In this document: in pieces, positions 16,215-25,763 of the stretch
How the letters are laid out: each line of letters starts with the position of its first letter
Position numbering within the stretch: position 1 is the first letter of the stretch
DNA from: Geobacter argillaceus
GTDB lineage: Bacteria; Desulfobacterota; Desulfuromonadia; Geobacterales; DSM-12255
NCBI RefSeq assembly: GCF_007830735.1
Contig: NZ_VLLN01000002.1
Span: forward strand, 226,922-290,921
Direction of reading: 5' to 3'
Length of the DNA: 64,000 nucleotides
Notes under the pieces: generated by a model
Told to the model about the DNA's origin: nothing
Database searches by the model: none
The model's input: the letters and a program-made list of their open reading frames with translations, nothing else
Position numbers and translations under genes: made by a program

Positions 16215-18722
16215 TTATTGCAGCTCCTTCTTCCAGTTCTCCACCTTCTTCTTGTACTCGTCCAGCAGCTTCTGGGCAGTCTTGGGGTCTTTGGCCTCAG
16301 CCACCAGGTGTACACAGGAGGCGTACTGGTCCGGCAGGACCAGCAGCCAGTCCTCGCCGAAGTGCACCTTGATCCCGTCAATAAAGGTCGCTTCCTTGTC
16401 CAGGCTGTCCTCGCTCATCTTGCGCATGATCCCCCCCTTCATCTCCCAGATACAGGCACTGGAGGTCTGCAGGAAGGTACGGTGCGGGATCTCGGCATGG
16501 ATCTTCGAGAGAGGAACGCCACTGGCGGCGATCAGCTCAAGGGTCTTGGCAATGGCAAACATGCCGTCAAAGGCAGTCTGAAAGCGGGGAAATGCCAGAC
16601 GGCCATCCATGGAACCGACCAGCACCACCTCGGAAGAGAGGGCCGCCTCCATCATGGCCCGTTCGCTATTTTTGGTACGGGTCACCTGGCTCCGTTTTTC
16701 CTGGACAATCTGCTCCACCACGGACGGGGCATTGACCGGCACCGCAAAGATCCCCTTGGCGCCGCTCTTCAGGAGCAGAGCCACCATGAGCGGCAGGAGC
16801 TCGGCAGATTCATAGATCTTGCCGGCCTCGTCCACCAGGGTGAACGCCTCGGCAGAGGGATCGAGCCAGAAGCCGGCCTGGGCCTCCAGGGTAACGACGA
16901 TCTTGGCCAGCTGCTGCAAGCTGGCCGCTTTCTCTTCGGCCTTTTTCGCCCCCCGCTCCTCGTCCACATAGGCGTTGAGACCGATCACCTCGGACCCCAG
17001 CTCGTTCAGAATCGCCGGCAGGACCTGGCCGGCCGGGGAATGGTTGAAGTCGACGACCACCTTCAGGTTCTGCTTTTTGAACGCCTCACGGTCAATGGTC
17101 CTGAGGAACCCCTCCCGGTAGAACTCGCTTACCTGGGGGAGCTCGGTGATCCCGCCCGGTTCTTTGTGGTGAGCCCGCCGGAAGTTTTCCTTGTAGAAGA
17201 TCCGTTCCAGGTTTTTCCCCATGGCACTGGAAAAGTCGAGGCCGTCGCCGTCCAGAAAGACGATCTCGGTTGAGGCGGGATCGTCCGAGGCCTGCCGGAA
17301 GAAGATCCCCCCCACCTCGCCAAAGGTCTTGAGCTTGTAGCGGAGCATGGGGAGCGGGATCATCTTCAGGTCCCTGACGTTGACCCCGGCAGAGAGGATG
17401 CCGCCAAAAAAACTCCGCTTGAGCATCCGCGAGGAGAGGTAGGCGTCACGCCCTCCCAGGACGAAGCTCCCCTTGGGAAGCGAGGTGCCATAAGCGCACC
17501 CCAGCTTGGCAACGAACTCCGGGGTCAGTTCGATATTGGTCAGCCCCTTGATCATCACCCCCTCGAACAGGGACCGTTTCCACTTTTCACCCCAGATCAG
17601 GTTGGCCGTTACCGTTGAGCCGGCCTCGATCACCTTGCGGGGCCAGATCTTCACATCCCGCTTGATATAGGTCTCTTCACCGATGGAGGTCTCTTCGGCA
17701 ACGATCCCCCCTTCTTCTATGACCACCCCCTGGCCGACCCGGACACTGTTGCAGATGACGCTGTCGGTGATCTTCGCCCCTCTCTTGATGTAGACGTTGT
17801 CCCAGATGACGCAGCGGGAGAGCTTGACCCCCGCTTCAATGGTGCAGTTGCGGCCGATGACCGTATCCTTGATCTGGGCCTCGCCCAGAATCTGGCTGTT
17901 GTCGCCGACCACCACCGTTCCCTGGAGGTGGGACGGGTCGTCCAGACGGACATCGGCGCCGAGCCGTAGATCCTTCCCCACGAAGTCCTGCTTTGGCTCG
18001 TCGATCCGCACATTCACCTTGCCGCGGAAAATGTCGTGGTGCGCCTCCCGATAGGAGTCGGTGTTGCCGATGTCCCGCCAGTACCCCTTGGCCGGATACC
18101 CGAACAGCGCCTCCTCTTTCTCCAGCAGCGAGGGGAAAAGGTTCTGGGAAAAGTCGAAATTCTCTCCCTCCGGTATGTACTTGAGCACCTCCGGTTCCAG
18201 GACGTAGATGCCGGTGTTGATGGTATCGGAGATCACTTCTCCCCAGCCGGGCTTTTCCAGGAATTGGGTGATCCGCTTCGCCTTGTCGGTGATGACCACG
18301 CCGAACTGGAGCGGGTCCTTGACCGACGTGAGGGTGATGGTGGCAATCGCCTTGTTTTCCGCATGGAAGTCGATGACCTTCTGCAGGTTGAAGTCGGTCA
18401 GGAGATCGCCGCTGATGATCAGAAAGCGCTCGTCCAGGTATTTTTCGGCACACTTGACCGCCCCGGCGGTCCCCATGTCCTCCAGGGGGGTTACGTAGGT
18501 GATCTTCACCCCGAAGTCGGTGCCGTCCCGAAAGAAGTTCTTGATGATGCCCGGCTGATGGTAGAGCAGCATGATCAGGTCGGTAATGCCGTGCTTCTTC
18601 AGGAGTTCCACGGTGTGCAGCATGATCGGCCGATTGAGGAGCGGGATCATCGGCTTCGGAACGCTGCTGGTAAGGGGCTGGATGCGGGTACCGAACCCGC
18701 CGGCCATGATGACTGCTTTCAT
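16215..18722 (-). CDS. Sugar-phosphate nucleotidyltransferase fused to a degenerate phosphomannomutase domain
   Basis: The protein has 835 residues in three parts. Residues 1-235 form a nucleotidyltransferase with 'MAGGFGTRIQPLT', as in mannose-1-phosphate guanylyltransferase. Residues 250-375 form a left-handed beta-helix of hexapeptide repeats. From about 385 it looks like phosphomannomutase. In the mutase part the TASHNP loop is QASDDP (Ser479 kept), the DXDXD metal loop reads DPSAEA (621-626), and the sugar-binding GEXSG loop reads GSMDG (703-707). Mutase activity is therefore doubtful. The same fusion is known in cyanobacteria and Geobacter. The gene heads the polysaccharide genes of the operon. 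Confidence 0.87.
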   Translation of the reverse strand: MKAVIMAGGFGTRIQPLTSSVPKPMIPLLNRPIMLHTVELLKKHGITDLIMLLYHQPGIIKNFFRDGTDFGVKITYVTPLEDMGTAGAVKCAEKYLDERFLIISGDLLTDFNLQKVIDFHAENKAIATITLTSVKDPLQFGVVITDKAKRITQFLEKPGWGEVISDTINTGIYVLEPEVLKYIPEGENFDFSQNLFPSLLEKEEALFGYPAKGYWRDIGNTDSYREAHHDIFRGKVNVRIDEPKQDFVGKDLRLGADVRLDDPSHLQGTVVVGDNSQILGEAQIKDTVIGRNCTIEAGVKLSRCVIWDNVYIKRGAKITDSVICNSVRVGQGVVIEEGGIVAEETSIGEETYIKRDVKIWPRKVIEAGSTVTANLIWGEKWKRSLFEGVMIKGLTNIELTPEFVAKLGCAYGTSLPKGSFVLGGRDAYLSSRMLKRSFFGGILSAGVNVRDLKMIPLPMLRYKLKTFGEVGGIFFRQASDDPASTEIVFLDGDGLDFSSAMGKNLERIFYKENFRRAHHKEPGGITELPQVSEFYREGFLRTIDREAFKKQNLKVVVDFNHSPAGQVLPAILNELGSEVIGLNAYVDEERGAKKAEEKAASLQQLAKIVVTLEAQAGFWLDPSAEAFTLVDEAGKIYESAELLPLMVALLLKSGAKGIFAVPVNAPSVVEQIVQEKRSQVTRTKNSERAMMEAALSSEVVLVGSMDGRLAFPRFQTAFDGMFAIAKTLELIAASGVPLSKIHAEIPHRTFLQTSSACIWEMKGGIMRKMSEDSLDKEATFIDGIKVHFGEDWLLVLPDQYASCVHLVAEAKDPKTAQKLLDEYKKKVENWKKELQ

Positions 18723-18742
18723 GCATTACCCTCCTTCATTGT

Positions 18743-18773
18743 AGTGAGAAGTGAGCCGCCTCACCCCTCACGA
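18743..18773. repeat. Short inverted seven-base-period array
   Basis: AGTGAGA and AGTGAGC (18743-18756) face CTCACCC and CTCACGA (18760-18773). It lies in the gap between the response regulator stop and the fusion gene start, and belongs to the same class as the other seven-base-period arrays in the window. Confidence 0.65.
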
Positions 18774-18775
18774 AT

Positions 18776-19141
18776 TCATCGGTTCCGCTTCTTGGCCAGA
18801 AGCCGCTTGATCTCGTCCTTCAACTCCTGCGTGTCACTGGATTTCACCACATAGCCATCGGCCAGCCAGGCCGAAAAGTCGTCCTTATAGCAGGAGAAGG
18901 CAGTCGAAAGGATCACCACCATGTCCTGGCGCTCCTTGACGATTTTCTGCAGCAGATCGAGCCCACTCTCGTTCTTCAGTTTGATATCCAGGAGTGCCAC
19001 GTCGAAGGTCGATGCCCGGAGCTTGTCCATGGCCTCGGCAATGGTGCCGGCAGTCTCCACCGCGTACCCTTCGTCAGCCAGTTCCTGGGCGAAAAGGAGC
19101 CTGATGGAGGCCTCATCGTCCACTACGAGAATGTTGGTCAT
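18776..19141 (-). CDS. Single-domain response regulator
   Basis: This 121-residue receiver domain has no output domain. Acidic residues of 'VVDDEAS', the phosphorylated Asp in 'VALLDIKL', the switch Ser/Thr region 'ILSTAF' and the Lys in 'YVVKSSD' are in place. Its ATG directly follows the stop of the histidine kinase gene upstream, so the pair form a two-component system, with output through protein interaction. It is followed by the polysaccharide genes. Confidence 0.9.
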   Translation of the reverse strand: MTNILVVDDEASIRLLFAQELADEGYAVETAGTIAEAMDKLRASTFDVALLDIKLKNESGLDLLQKIVKERQDMVVILSTAFSCYKDDFSAWLADGYVVKSSDTQELKDEIKRLLAKKRNR

Positions 19142-20764
19142 CTACTGATCCTCCCTTAGAAGCGGAATGACAAAAGTGTATGCCGTCCCCCCCTCGGGAC
19201 GGTCAATAATGGAAAACGTGCTACCATGGCGCTCCAGGATGATGCGGCAGAGCGGCAGACCGACACCGATGCCAAGCTCCTGGGTGGAGGTAAACGGGGT
19301 AATCAGTGCCTCCTTAACCGCATCATCGATGGTGGCGCCGTCATCGCTGATCGTTACCCTGAGGCCGTCACCGTCCCCGCTGGTAGCAGCCCAGATTGCA
19401 CCTACTCCCGGCTGGGTCTCGATGATGTGCTGCAGGATTGTTTTCAGGCAGTAGGCAATCTGTTTATAGTCGAGCAGGATGGTGGGTATGTCCGGATCAA
19501 GATCAAGGGTAAGCGCGATGTTCCGGCCGGCCAACTGTTCGCTGAGTTCCCGACAGACGTTACGCACCAACTGGTTGATGTCCCATCGATCCATGACCGG
19601 ATAGAGCGACTCGGAATAGTGCAGCACCTCTTCCAGCACATCCTCCAGGCGCTTGGCCTCCGTGACGATCTCCTCCAGGTATTCCCGTTTCCTGGCCACC
19701 TCGCCCACGTCCTTCATGAGCGACCTGGCATAGCCGCCAATGGTCATCAGAGGATTGCGGATGGAATGGGCGATGCTGGAGGTGATCCGCCCCACCACCG
19801 CCATCTTCTCCATCTTGACGATCAACGCCTGCTGCTCCTGCAGCTTGATGTTGGCAGCGGTCTGCTTCTCGATCTCTTCCTGAAGCTTTTCATAGAGGGA
19901 CGCGCGCTCCAGGGCAAAGGCCACCGGAAACGTAAAGATCTCCATGGACTGAAGGTCCTGGGTAGTGATAGCTCGGTGGGTCACAAAGTTGTCGGCCAGA
20001 AGAACGCCGATGCGCCGGTTGCGGGAGATGAGCGGCATGACGAGGAAGCTATCCACTTCCAGGATACGTGCCAGATCCTCACTGACCTCAGGATTGTGAA
20101 AGGCATCCGTCACCAGGATCGGTTTGCGTTCCCGAAGCGCCCGGTTAAAGACGTGTAACTGGTCGGCATACGGCACGGTCAAGCGTTCGAGGATATCCTG
20201 GAATTTGACCTTTTCCGAAGTGATCTTGGTCTTGTGGAAATGGCGAGCCAGCTCCTTGAGGGTGTAGTTACCCTGCTCCAACTCGGACCAGATCCGCCAC
20301 GCTTCGTCGTAGTTCCGTGGGCCGACCCCCAGGTACCCCTTGAGGCACTGCCGCTCCCGGTCGGCCATAAGGAGAAAGGCCCGGTTCATGCCGAACCCTT
20401 TGCCCGAGGTAATGGCTGTCATGGCCACCGACAGGACCTCGTCCAGGTCGAGGGATGTCTGGAGCACCATGCTCAATTCATGGAGAAACTTGATTTCGCG
20501 GGTCTTGCTGTCATGAAAGGCGATGAGGGACTGGAGCTGGCCCCGCTGTTCGATGAACTCGTCCACGAGGTAGCGCAGCACGTCGTGCATCGGATAGTCC
20601 CGATCGCTTAGCTGATTGAGGTCCTTCCTGAAGCTCGGGCACTCCAGGCACTTCTCCACCAGCCGCTTGCGGTGAGCAACGTAGAGCTCCTCCTCCCCCG
20701 CAGCGACATAGGGGCACTCTTCCGGCCTGATCTCATTGTTGAGCCAGCAGCATTCCCATTCCAC
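19142..20764 (-). CDS. GAF-domain sensor histidine kinase, cytoplasmic
   Basis: This kinase has 540 residues. GTG at 20764 is preferred because AGGAG lies 8 bases upstream and the promoter's predicted transcript start falls between this and the in-frame TTG at 20812. The N-terminus has paired cysteines ('ECCWL', 'ECPYV', 'KCLECP') that could bind metal. A GAF domain (about 110-290) follows, then a HisKA domain ('SSIAHSIRNPLMTIGGYARSL') and a HATPase domain ending 'GIGVGLPLCRIILERHG'. No membrane segments are seen. It pairs with the adjoining receiver and leads the polysaccharide operon. Confidence 0.88.
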   Translation of the reverse strand: MEWECCWLNNEIRPEECPYVAAGEEELYVAHRKRLVEKCLECPSFRKDLNQLSDRDYPMHDVLRYLVDEFIEQRGQLQSLIAFHDSKTREIKFLHELSMVLQTSLDLDEVLSVAMTAITSGKGFGMNRAFLLMADRERQCLKGYLGVGPRNYDEAWRIWSELEQGNYTLKELARHFHKTKITSEKVKFQDILERLTVPYADQLHVFNRALRERKPILVTDAFHNPEVSEDLARILEVDSFLVMPLISRNRRIGVLLADNFVTHRAITTQDLQSMEIFTFPVAFALERASLYEKLQEEIEKQTAANIKLQEQQALIVKMEKMAVVGRITSSIAHSIRNPLMTIGGYARSLMKDVGEVARKREYLEEIVTEAKRLEDVLEEVLHYSESLYPVMDRWDINQLVRNVCRELSEQLAGRNIALTLDLDPDIPTILLDYKQIAYCLKTILQHIIETQPGVGAIWAATSGDGDGLRVTISDDGATIDDAVKEALITPFTSTQELGIGVGLPLCRIILERHGSTFSIIDRPEGGTAYTFVIPLLREDQ

Positions 20765-20814
20765 AAAATCTGCTCCTGAGGCTGTTCCCCCGGCACGGGG
20801 CGCGAAACGCAATC

Positions 20815-20842
20815 AGTATAGCAGCCCGCCACGCCCTTTCAA
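20815..20842 (-). promoter_or_regulatory. sigma70-type promoter of the kinase-polysaccharide operon
   Basis: Reading leftward, TTGAAA (20842-20837) and TATACT (20820-20815) are 16 bases apart. The predicted transcript start near 20808 fits the GTG start at 20764. Confidence 0.6.
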
Positions 20843-20957
20843 GGCAACGGGCAAAAATGGCGTGCAGGAATCATAGGGCTCCGCACGTGGTGGAGGAGAA
20901 AAAACCCTTTTAAGGAGGCATTGACGAAACAGTGGAACAAGGCAAGCAGCTACCAGC

Positions 20958-21149
20958 TCACCCTTCCTTTTTCCCATCCTCTTCCTTGCGGGGCTTGATC
21001 TCGATCTCGTCCTTCCCATCCGACGCCCGCTTGAAGTTGCGGATACTCTTGCCAAGGGCACCACCGATCTCGGGGAGCTTGCCGGCACCGAAGACTACCA
21101 GGACGATGACCAGAATGACTATCAGTTCGGGCATACCGAATCCAAACAT
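20958..21149 (-). CDS. tatA: Twin-arginine translocase subunit TatA/E
   Basis: This 63-residue protein begins '[21 protein letters not shown]', a single short membrane helix. The FG hinge and amphipathic helix ('[20 protein letters not shown]') follow, then a charged tail. TatA forms the variable pore that moves folded Tat substrates across the inner membrane. GGAGG lies 7 bases before the ATG at 21149. No tatBC is adjacent. Confidence 0.93.
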   Translation of the reverse strand: MFGFGMPELIVILVIVLVVFGAGKLPEIGGALGKSIRNFKRASDGKDEIEIKPRKEEDGKKEG

Positions 21150-21184
21150 TGAGAAACCTCCACGGTTACTGTATCTTGCGCGGG

Positions 21185-21213
21185 AGTATGGCATTCTCCC
21201 TGGAAAAAATCAA
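21185..21213 (-). promoter_or_regulatory. Probable tatA promoter
   Basis: Reading leftward, TTGATT (21213-21208) and CATACT (21190-21185) are 17 bases apart, 35 bases before the tatA start. Confidence 0.4.
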
Positions 21214-21338
21214 GGACTGCCGCTGCTTATCGACACCGATATTGGCAACTTCTAATTAGTGCTGGATTTTTTCGCTAAAGCCTGGTATATAAGAGTGTCA
21301 AAATTGCAACAATAGTCATCGCTTCTGGATGGATACTC

Positions 21339-21803
21339 ATGGAAACCAAACGGATTCTGCTTGTTGAAGACAACCCGGACGACGAAACCCTGACCCTGCG
21401 CACCCTCAACAAACACCGGATACCGTGCGAGGTGACCGTGGTGCGTGACGGTGTCGAAGCACTCCATTATCTATTTGCAACCGGTCCGTTTGCCTCCCGT
21501 GACATGGCGGTCATGCCAAACCTCGTGTTGCTGGACCTGAAACTCCCCAAGGTGGACGGACACGAAGTACTCCGCAGCATCAGAAACGACGAACGGACCC
21601 GGCTCATCCCGGTAGTCGTCTTCACCTCGTCCAACGAGGCCCACGACATTCAGCAGAGCTATAACCTGGGCGCCAACAGCTATCTCCGCAAACCGGTGGA
21701 CTACAACCTCTTCAGCGAAGCGGTCAATCAGCTTGGTCACTACTGGCTGGAACAGAACCTCACTCCGCCATCTCTGGGCCACTACTGCCCTTCAGGCTCC
21801 TGA
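21339..21803 (+). CDS. Response regulator, Rcp1/CheY-like single receiver
   Basis: This 154-residue receiver begins '[18 protein letters not shown]', the double Asp form of Rcp1-type regulators that partner bacteriophytochrome-like kinases. The phospho-acceptor Asp is in '[13 protein letters not shown]', with Thr in 'VVFTSSN' and Lys in 'YLRKPVD'. No DNA-binding domain is present. No kinase lies beside it. GGATGG precedes the ATG. Confidence 0.9.
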   Translation: METKRILLVEDNPDDETLTLRTLNKHRIPCEVTVVRDGVEALHYLFATGPFASRDMAVMPNLVLLDLKLPKVDGHEVLRSIRNDERTRLIPVVVFTSSNEAHDIQQSYNLGANSYLRKPVDYNLFSEAVNQLGHYWLEQNLTPPSLGHYCPSGS

Positions 21804-21892
21804 CGACCACATTCTCGCACACTCCTGCGGCCAAGCCGACCCGCAATGTTTTTCTCGGCGCCGGCAGGCCAGACGTGTTATTATCCCCGCAC

Positions 21893-23887
21893 ATGAATCG
21901 GTTCAGACTCATCAGCGACTACCAGCCCAGAGGAGATCAGCCACGGGCCATTGCCGAACTGGTGCAGGGTATCGAACGGGGCGACCGGGATCAGGTACTG
22001 CTCGGGGTCACCGGCTCGGGAAAAACCTTCACCGTAGCCAACCTCATTGCCGCCACCAACAGACCGGCCCTGGTACTGGCCCCCAACAAGACCCTGGCAG
22101 CCCAACTCTACGGCGAGTTCAAGGAACTCTTTCCGGAAAATGCCGTAGAATACTTCGTTTCCTATTACGACTATTACCAGCCGGAAGCGTATCTCCCCAC
22201 CACCGACACCTTTATCGAAAAAGACTCGTCCATCAACGACGAGATCGACAAGCTGCGCCACTCGGCCACCCGCAGCCTCCTCACCCGGCGGGATGTGATC
22301 ATCGTCGCCTCGGTCTCCTGCATCTACGGCATCGGCTCACCGGCCGAATACCAGGCCATGCACATCTTCTTCCACGAAGGGGAAGACTACGGGCGGGACA
22401 CCCTGCTGCAGAAACTGGTGGATATCCAGTACGAGCGGAACGATGTGGACTTTCACCGGGGCACCTTCCGGGTGCGGGGTGACAGTGTCGAGGTCTTTCC
22501 GGCGCACGACGACGAACGGGCCTATCGCATCGAATTCTTTGGCGACACGGTGGAGGCGATCAGCGAGATCGACCCGCTACGGGGCCAACTGCTCTCCCGT
22601 CTCGCCAAGGTCGCCATCTATCCCGCCTCCCACTACGTGGCCACCCGTGAAACCCTGGAGCGGGCCATAGAGGAGATCCGGGTCGCCCTCAGGGAACGGC
22701 TCCAGTGGTTCCGGAGCCGGAACATGCTGGTTGAGGCCCAGCGGCTGGAGCAGCGGACCATGTTCGACCTGGAGATGATGGAAGAGATGGGATTCTGCCA
22801 GGGGATCGAGAACTACTCCCGTCACTTCGACGGCCGGCAACCGGGAGACCCTCCGTACACCCTCATCGACTACTTCCCGCCGGACTTCCTGCTGTTCATC
22901 GACGAGTCGCACATCACGGTATCCCAGGTGGGAGGGATGTACCGAGGTGACCGGAGCCGCAAGGAGACCCTGGTGAACTATGGCTTCCGCCTCCCCTCGG
23001 CCCTGGACAACCGCCCCCTGAACTTCCCTGAATTCGAGGCCAAGCTGAACCAGGTGGTCTACGTCTCCGCCACCCCTGCCGACTACGAACTGCAAAAGGC
23101 AGCCGGGGTCGTGGTGGAACAGGTCATCCGCCCCACCGGGCTCCTCGACCCGGTGATCCAGGTCCGCCCGGCCTCCGGCCAGGTGGATGACCTGCTGAAC
23201 GAGATCCGGACCACCATCGCCAAGGGGGAGCGGGTCCTGGTCACCACCCTGACCAAGCGGATGGCCGAAAACCTGACCGATTACTACCAGGAGTTGGGGG
23301 TGAGGGTGAAGTACCTCCACTCGGACATCGACACCATCCAGCGGATGCAGATCATCCGGAGCCTTCGCCTCGGCGAATTCGACGTCCTGGTGGGGATCAA
23401 CCTGCTCCGGGAAGGGCTGGACCTTCCCGAGGTGTCGTTGGTGGCCATCCTGGATGCGGACAAGGAGGGGTTCCTCCGCTCCGAACGCTCCCTGATCCAG
23501 ACCTGCGGCCGGGCCGCCCGCAACGTCAACGGCCGGGTCATCATGTACGCCGACGCCGTCACCCGCTCCATGCGGGCCTGCATCGATGAAACCACCCGCC
23601 GCCGCACGCTCCAGGAGGAGTTCAACACCGAACACGGCATCACCCCGCGCACCGTCCAGAAGGGGCTACGAACCATTCTCGAATCGATTGAGGAGCAGGA
23701 CTACTACACCGTTCCCGTGGCGGCAGAGGCCCGGGAGGAGTACATGCCGCTGGAGAAGATCCCCGGACTGGTGAAGAAGCTGCGCAAGGAGATGCTGGCA
23801 GCGGCCAGGGAGCTGGACTTCGAAAAGGCCGCCGAGCTCAGGGATCGGATCAAGAAACTGGAAGATATGGAACTGGCGCTGAAATAA
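21893..23887 (+). CDS. uvrB: Excinuclease ABC subunit B
   Basis: UvrB is the damage-verifying helicase of nucleotide excision repair, loaded by UvrA and partnered by UvrC. The 664-residue length is normal. Visible are the Walker A '[10 protein letters not shown]', the beta-hairpin '[10 protein letters not shown]' that clamps DNA, helicase motifs 'DESH' and 'QTCGRAARN', and the C-terminal UVR motif '[24 protein letters not shown]'. ATG at 21893 is chosen as matching the family start ([10 protein letters not shown]); an in-frame GTG at 21875 adds only six residues. Confidence 0.97.
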   Translation: MNRFRLISDYQPRGDQPRAIAELVQGIERGDRDQVLLGVTGSGKTFTVANLIAATNRPALVLAPNKTLAAQLYGEFKELFPENAVEYFVSYYDYYQPEAYLPTTDTFIEKDSSINDEIDKLRHSATRSLLTRRDVIIVASVSCIYGIGSPAEYQAMHIFFHEGEDYGRDTLLQKLVDIQYERNDVDFHRGTFRVRGDSVEVFPAHDDERAYRIEFFGDTVEAISEIDPLRGQLLSRLAKVAIYPASHYVATRETLERAIEEIRVALRERLQWFRSRNMLVEAQRLEQRTMFDLEMMEEMGFCQGIENYSRHFDGRQPGDPPYTLIDYFPPDFLLFIDESHITVSQVGGMYRGDRSRKETLVNYGFRLPSALDNRPLNFPEFEAKLNQVVYVSATPADYELQKAAGVVVEQVIRPTGLLDPVIQVRPASGQVDDLLNEIRTTIAKGERVLVTTLTKRMAENLTDYYQELGVRVKYLHSDIDTIQRMQIIRSLRLGEFDVLVGINLLREGLDLPEVSLVAILDADKEGFLRSERSLIQTCGRAARNVNGRVIMYADAVTRSMRACIDETTRRRTLQEEFNTEHGITPRTVQKGLRTILESIEEQDYYTVPVAAEAREEYMPLEKIPGLVKKLRKEMLAAARELDFEKAAELRDRIKKLEDMELALK

Positions 23888-23912
23888 CGAAAATCAACCA
23901 ACGGAGGAAACT

Positions 23913-24566
23913 ATGTCACTCACCCACGAACTGATCCAATGGAGCCACGAACAGAAGTGCGAAAAGGCCGTAGAGGCCTTGGGACAGAACGGCTTCACCG
24001 CCGTCTACTGCCGCTCCTCCCAAGAGGCGCACGACTACATCATCAAAGAAGCTGCCAATGCCCAGTCGATCGGCTTCGGCGGTTCCCGGACCGTCGTCGA
24101 TTTGGAGGTGCAGGCGAAACTGCGGGAGCAGGGGAAGGAGATCCTCGACCACGGCACACCGGGGCTGTCGGGCGAGGAAAAGATGGCCACCATGCGCCGC
24201 CAGCTCACCTGCGACCTGTTTCTCGCCGGCACCAACGCGGTGACCCTGAACGGCTGGCTGGTGAACATCGACGGCAACGGCAACCGGGTGGCGGCCCTGA
24301 CCTTCGGCCCGAAAAAGGTGATCGTGGTGGCCGGCCGGAACAAGCTGGTGGACGGGAACCTGCAGGCCGCCATCGACCGGATCAAGAACTACGCCTCCCC
24401 TGCCAATGCCCGGCGTCTGAACCTGAACACCCCCTGCGCCAAGACCGGTTTCTGCAGCAACTGCAACTCGCCGGACCGGATCTGCCGGATCACCACCGTC
24501 ATCGACCGCAAGTCGAAGACCATGGACTTCCGGGTGCTGATCGTCAACGAGGATCTGGGACTGTAG
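23913..24566 (+). CDS. LUD-domain (LutC/DUF162-type) protein
   Basis: The protein has 217 residues and a strong GGAGG before its ATG, 25 bases after uvrB. 'SIGFGGSRTVVDL' and 'LFLAGTNAVTLNGWLVNIDGNGNRVAAL' are typical of the LUD family, related to LutC and implicated in lactate or anaerobic metabolism. The C-terminus has a cysteine cluster (CAKTGFCSNCN...C) that could bind metal or an Fe-S cluster. Specific function is unknown. Confidence 0.83.
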   Translation: MSLTHELIQWSHEQKCEKAVEALGQNGFTAVYCRSSQEAHDYIIKEAANAQSIGFGGSRTVVDLEVQAKLREQGKEILDHGTPGLSGEEKMATMRRQLTCDLFLAGTNAVTLNGWLVNIDGNGNRVAALTFGPKKVIVVAGRNKLVDGNLQAAIDRIKNYASPANARRLNLNTPCAKTGFCSNCNSPDRICRITTVIDRKSKTMDFRVLIVNEDLGL

Positions 24567-24638
24567 GGCTCGGGGCGATTAAAAAACTGGGGCCTAAAAT
24601 CAACGTTGTCAGTTAGAAAATTGCTGCACAGCTTTGAA

Positions 24639-24791
24639 GCCCCGTTAGGGGCGCTCGCATTGTAGCCGGGGGATTCATCCCCCGGATGCGTTGCCGATAT
24701 ATCTCTGCGTCACGTACGTGACGCAATGGCATTTTGCCAAGATAACCGGGGAATAAATTCCCCGGCTACAGACATTCTGTCCCTATGGGAC
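24639..24791. repeat. REP-like cluster of hairpins
   Basis: Consecutive palindromes fill the gap before comF. GCCCC/GGGGC lies at 24639-24652, and an element bounded by TGTAGCCGGGG (24661-24671) and CCCCGGCTACA (24760-24770) follows. Inside that element are CCGGGGG/CCCCCGG hairpins, the perfect 18-base palindrome GCGTCACGTACGTGACGC (24707-24724) and TGGCA/TGCCA. GTCCC/GGGAC closes the cluster at 24779-24791. This resembles REP/BIME clusters or a small MITE. Confidence 0.75.
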
Positions 24792-24812
24792 GTAGACAAC
24801 CACTGGCCAAAA

Positions 24813-25589
24813 ATGGGAAAAGGTTTTCACCAGTCACTACTTACGAGTCACCAGTCACGGCTTTCCAGCCTCTTCGGCGGCCTGCTCGACCTGCTCTTTC
24901 CTCCCCTCTGCCATGTCTGCAAGGAGTTCATCGGCAGAGGGGAAAAGGTCCACCTCTGCCCCACCTGCAGCGCCGGGTTCACGCCGATCGGTACGCCGCT
25001 TTGCACGGTCTGCGGCACACCTTTTCTGACCGAAGGGGGGATGGACCACCCCTGCGGCAGGTGCCTCAGCCACCCGCCCCCCTATGATGCAGTCCGGGCC
25101 GCCTTTCTGTTTCACGGACCGGCGCGCGAGCTGATCCACCGCTTCAAGTACAACCGGCAGATACAGCTGCGGCGCCCGCTGGGGCTGTTGCTGGCCGAAC
25201 GGCTGGCGCCGGTTGTCACGCAGTGGGGTGTGGACCTGCTGCTGCCGGTGCCTTTGCACCGTCGGCGCCTCAGGCAGCGCGGGTTCAACCAGGCAGCCCT
25301 GCTCGTGGAACTGCTGGCCAATGAATGGCGGCTTCCCCTGGCACGGCACCTCCTCCAGCGGACCCGTTGGACCGAACCACAGGTGAACCTGCCGGCACAC
25401 GAACGACCGGGCAACGTGAAGGGGGCGTTTGCGCTGCGACGGCCGGAAGAGGTAAAAGGAAGGCGGATTGTATTGGTGGATGACGTTTTCACCACCGGCA
25501 GCACCATTGCCGAGTGCAGCCTGGTGCTGAAGCGGTCGGGAGCGTCAGCGGTCTATGCCGTGACCCTGGCCAGGGCAGTCGGGGAATAG
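24813..25589 (+). CDS. ComF family phosphoribosyltransferase-like protein
   Basis: It is 258 residues from the ATG at 24813; the start is uncertain because no ribosome binding site is clear and the first codons lie in a repeat. Four CXXC pairs (CHVC, CPTC, CTVC, CGRC) form the N-terminal zinc-binding domain. The PRPP-binding motif 'RIVLVDDVFTTGST' lies near the C-terminus. ComF proteins act in DNA uptake for transformation; many relatives are of unknown role. No other competence genes are nearby. Confidence 0.88.
   Translation: MGKGFHQSLLTSHQSRLSSLFGGLLDLLFPPLCHVCKEFIGRGEKVHLCPTCSAGFTPIGTPLCTVCGTPFLTEGGMDHPCGRCLSHPPPYDAVRAAFLFHGPARELIHRFKYNRQIQLRRPLGLLLAERLAPVVTQWGVDLLLPVPLHRRRLRQRGFNQAALLVELLANEWRLPLARHLLQRTRWTEPQVNLPAHERPGNVKGAFALRRPEEVKGRRIVLVDDVFTTGSTIAECSLVLKRSGASAVYAVTLARAVGE
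24831..24858. repeat. Four-unit seven-base-period array at the 5' end of comF
   Basis: CAGTCAC, TACTTAC, GAGTCAC and CAGTCAC follow in exact register. The array falls within the annotated first codons of comF, so either comF has gained a short N-terminal extension or its true start is downstream. Confidence 0.7.
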
Positions 25590-25595
25590 CCCTCC

Positions 25596-25657
25596 TGATT
25601 CCGTGAAGAGTGGCGACCCGGTGGAGCGGAAACGGGTTGCCACTCCTCACGGAATCA
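25596..25657. repeat. 25-base inverted repeat after comF
   Basis: The arms at 25596-25620 and 25633-25657 match at 23 of 25 positions around a 12-base loop. It starts six bases past the comF stop. It may be a terminator, but it is longer than usual and lacks a T-run. Confidence 0.8.
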
Positions 25658-25763
25658 ACGCTCTGAAATACCGGACCATTTCTCCCCTTGTAAAACAATA
25701 TCTCATTTGATATGCTGGCAATCTTAAATTTACCACTAACATATTGAAACTTATGGAGAATGG

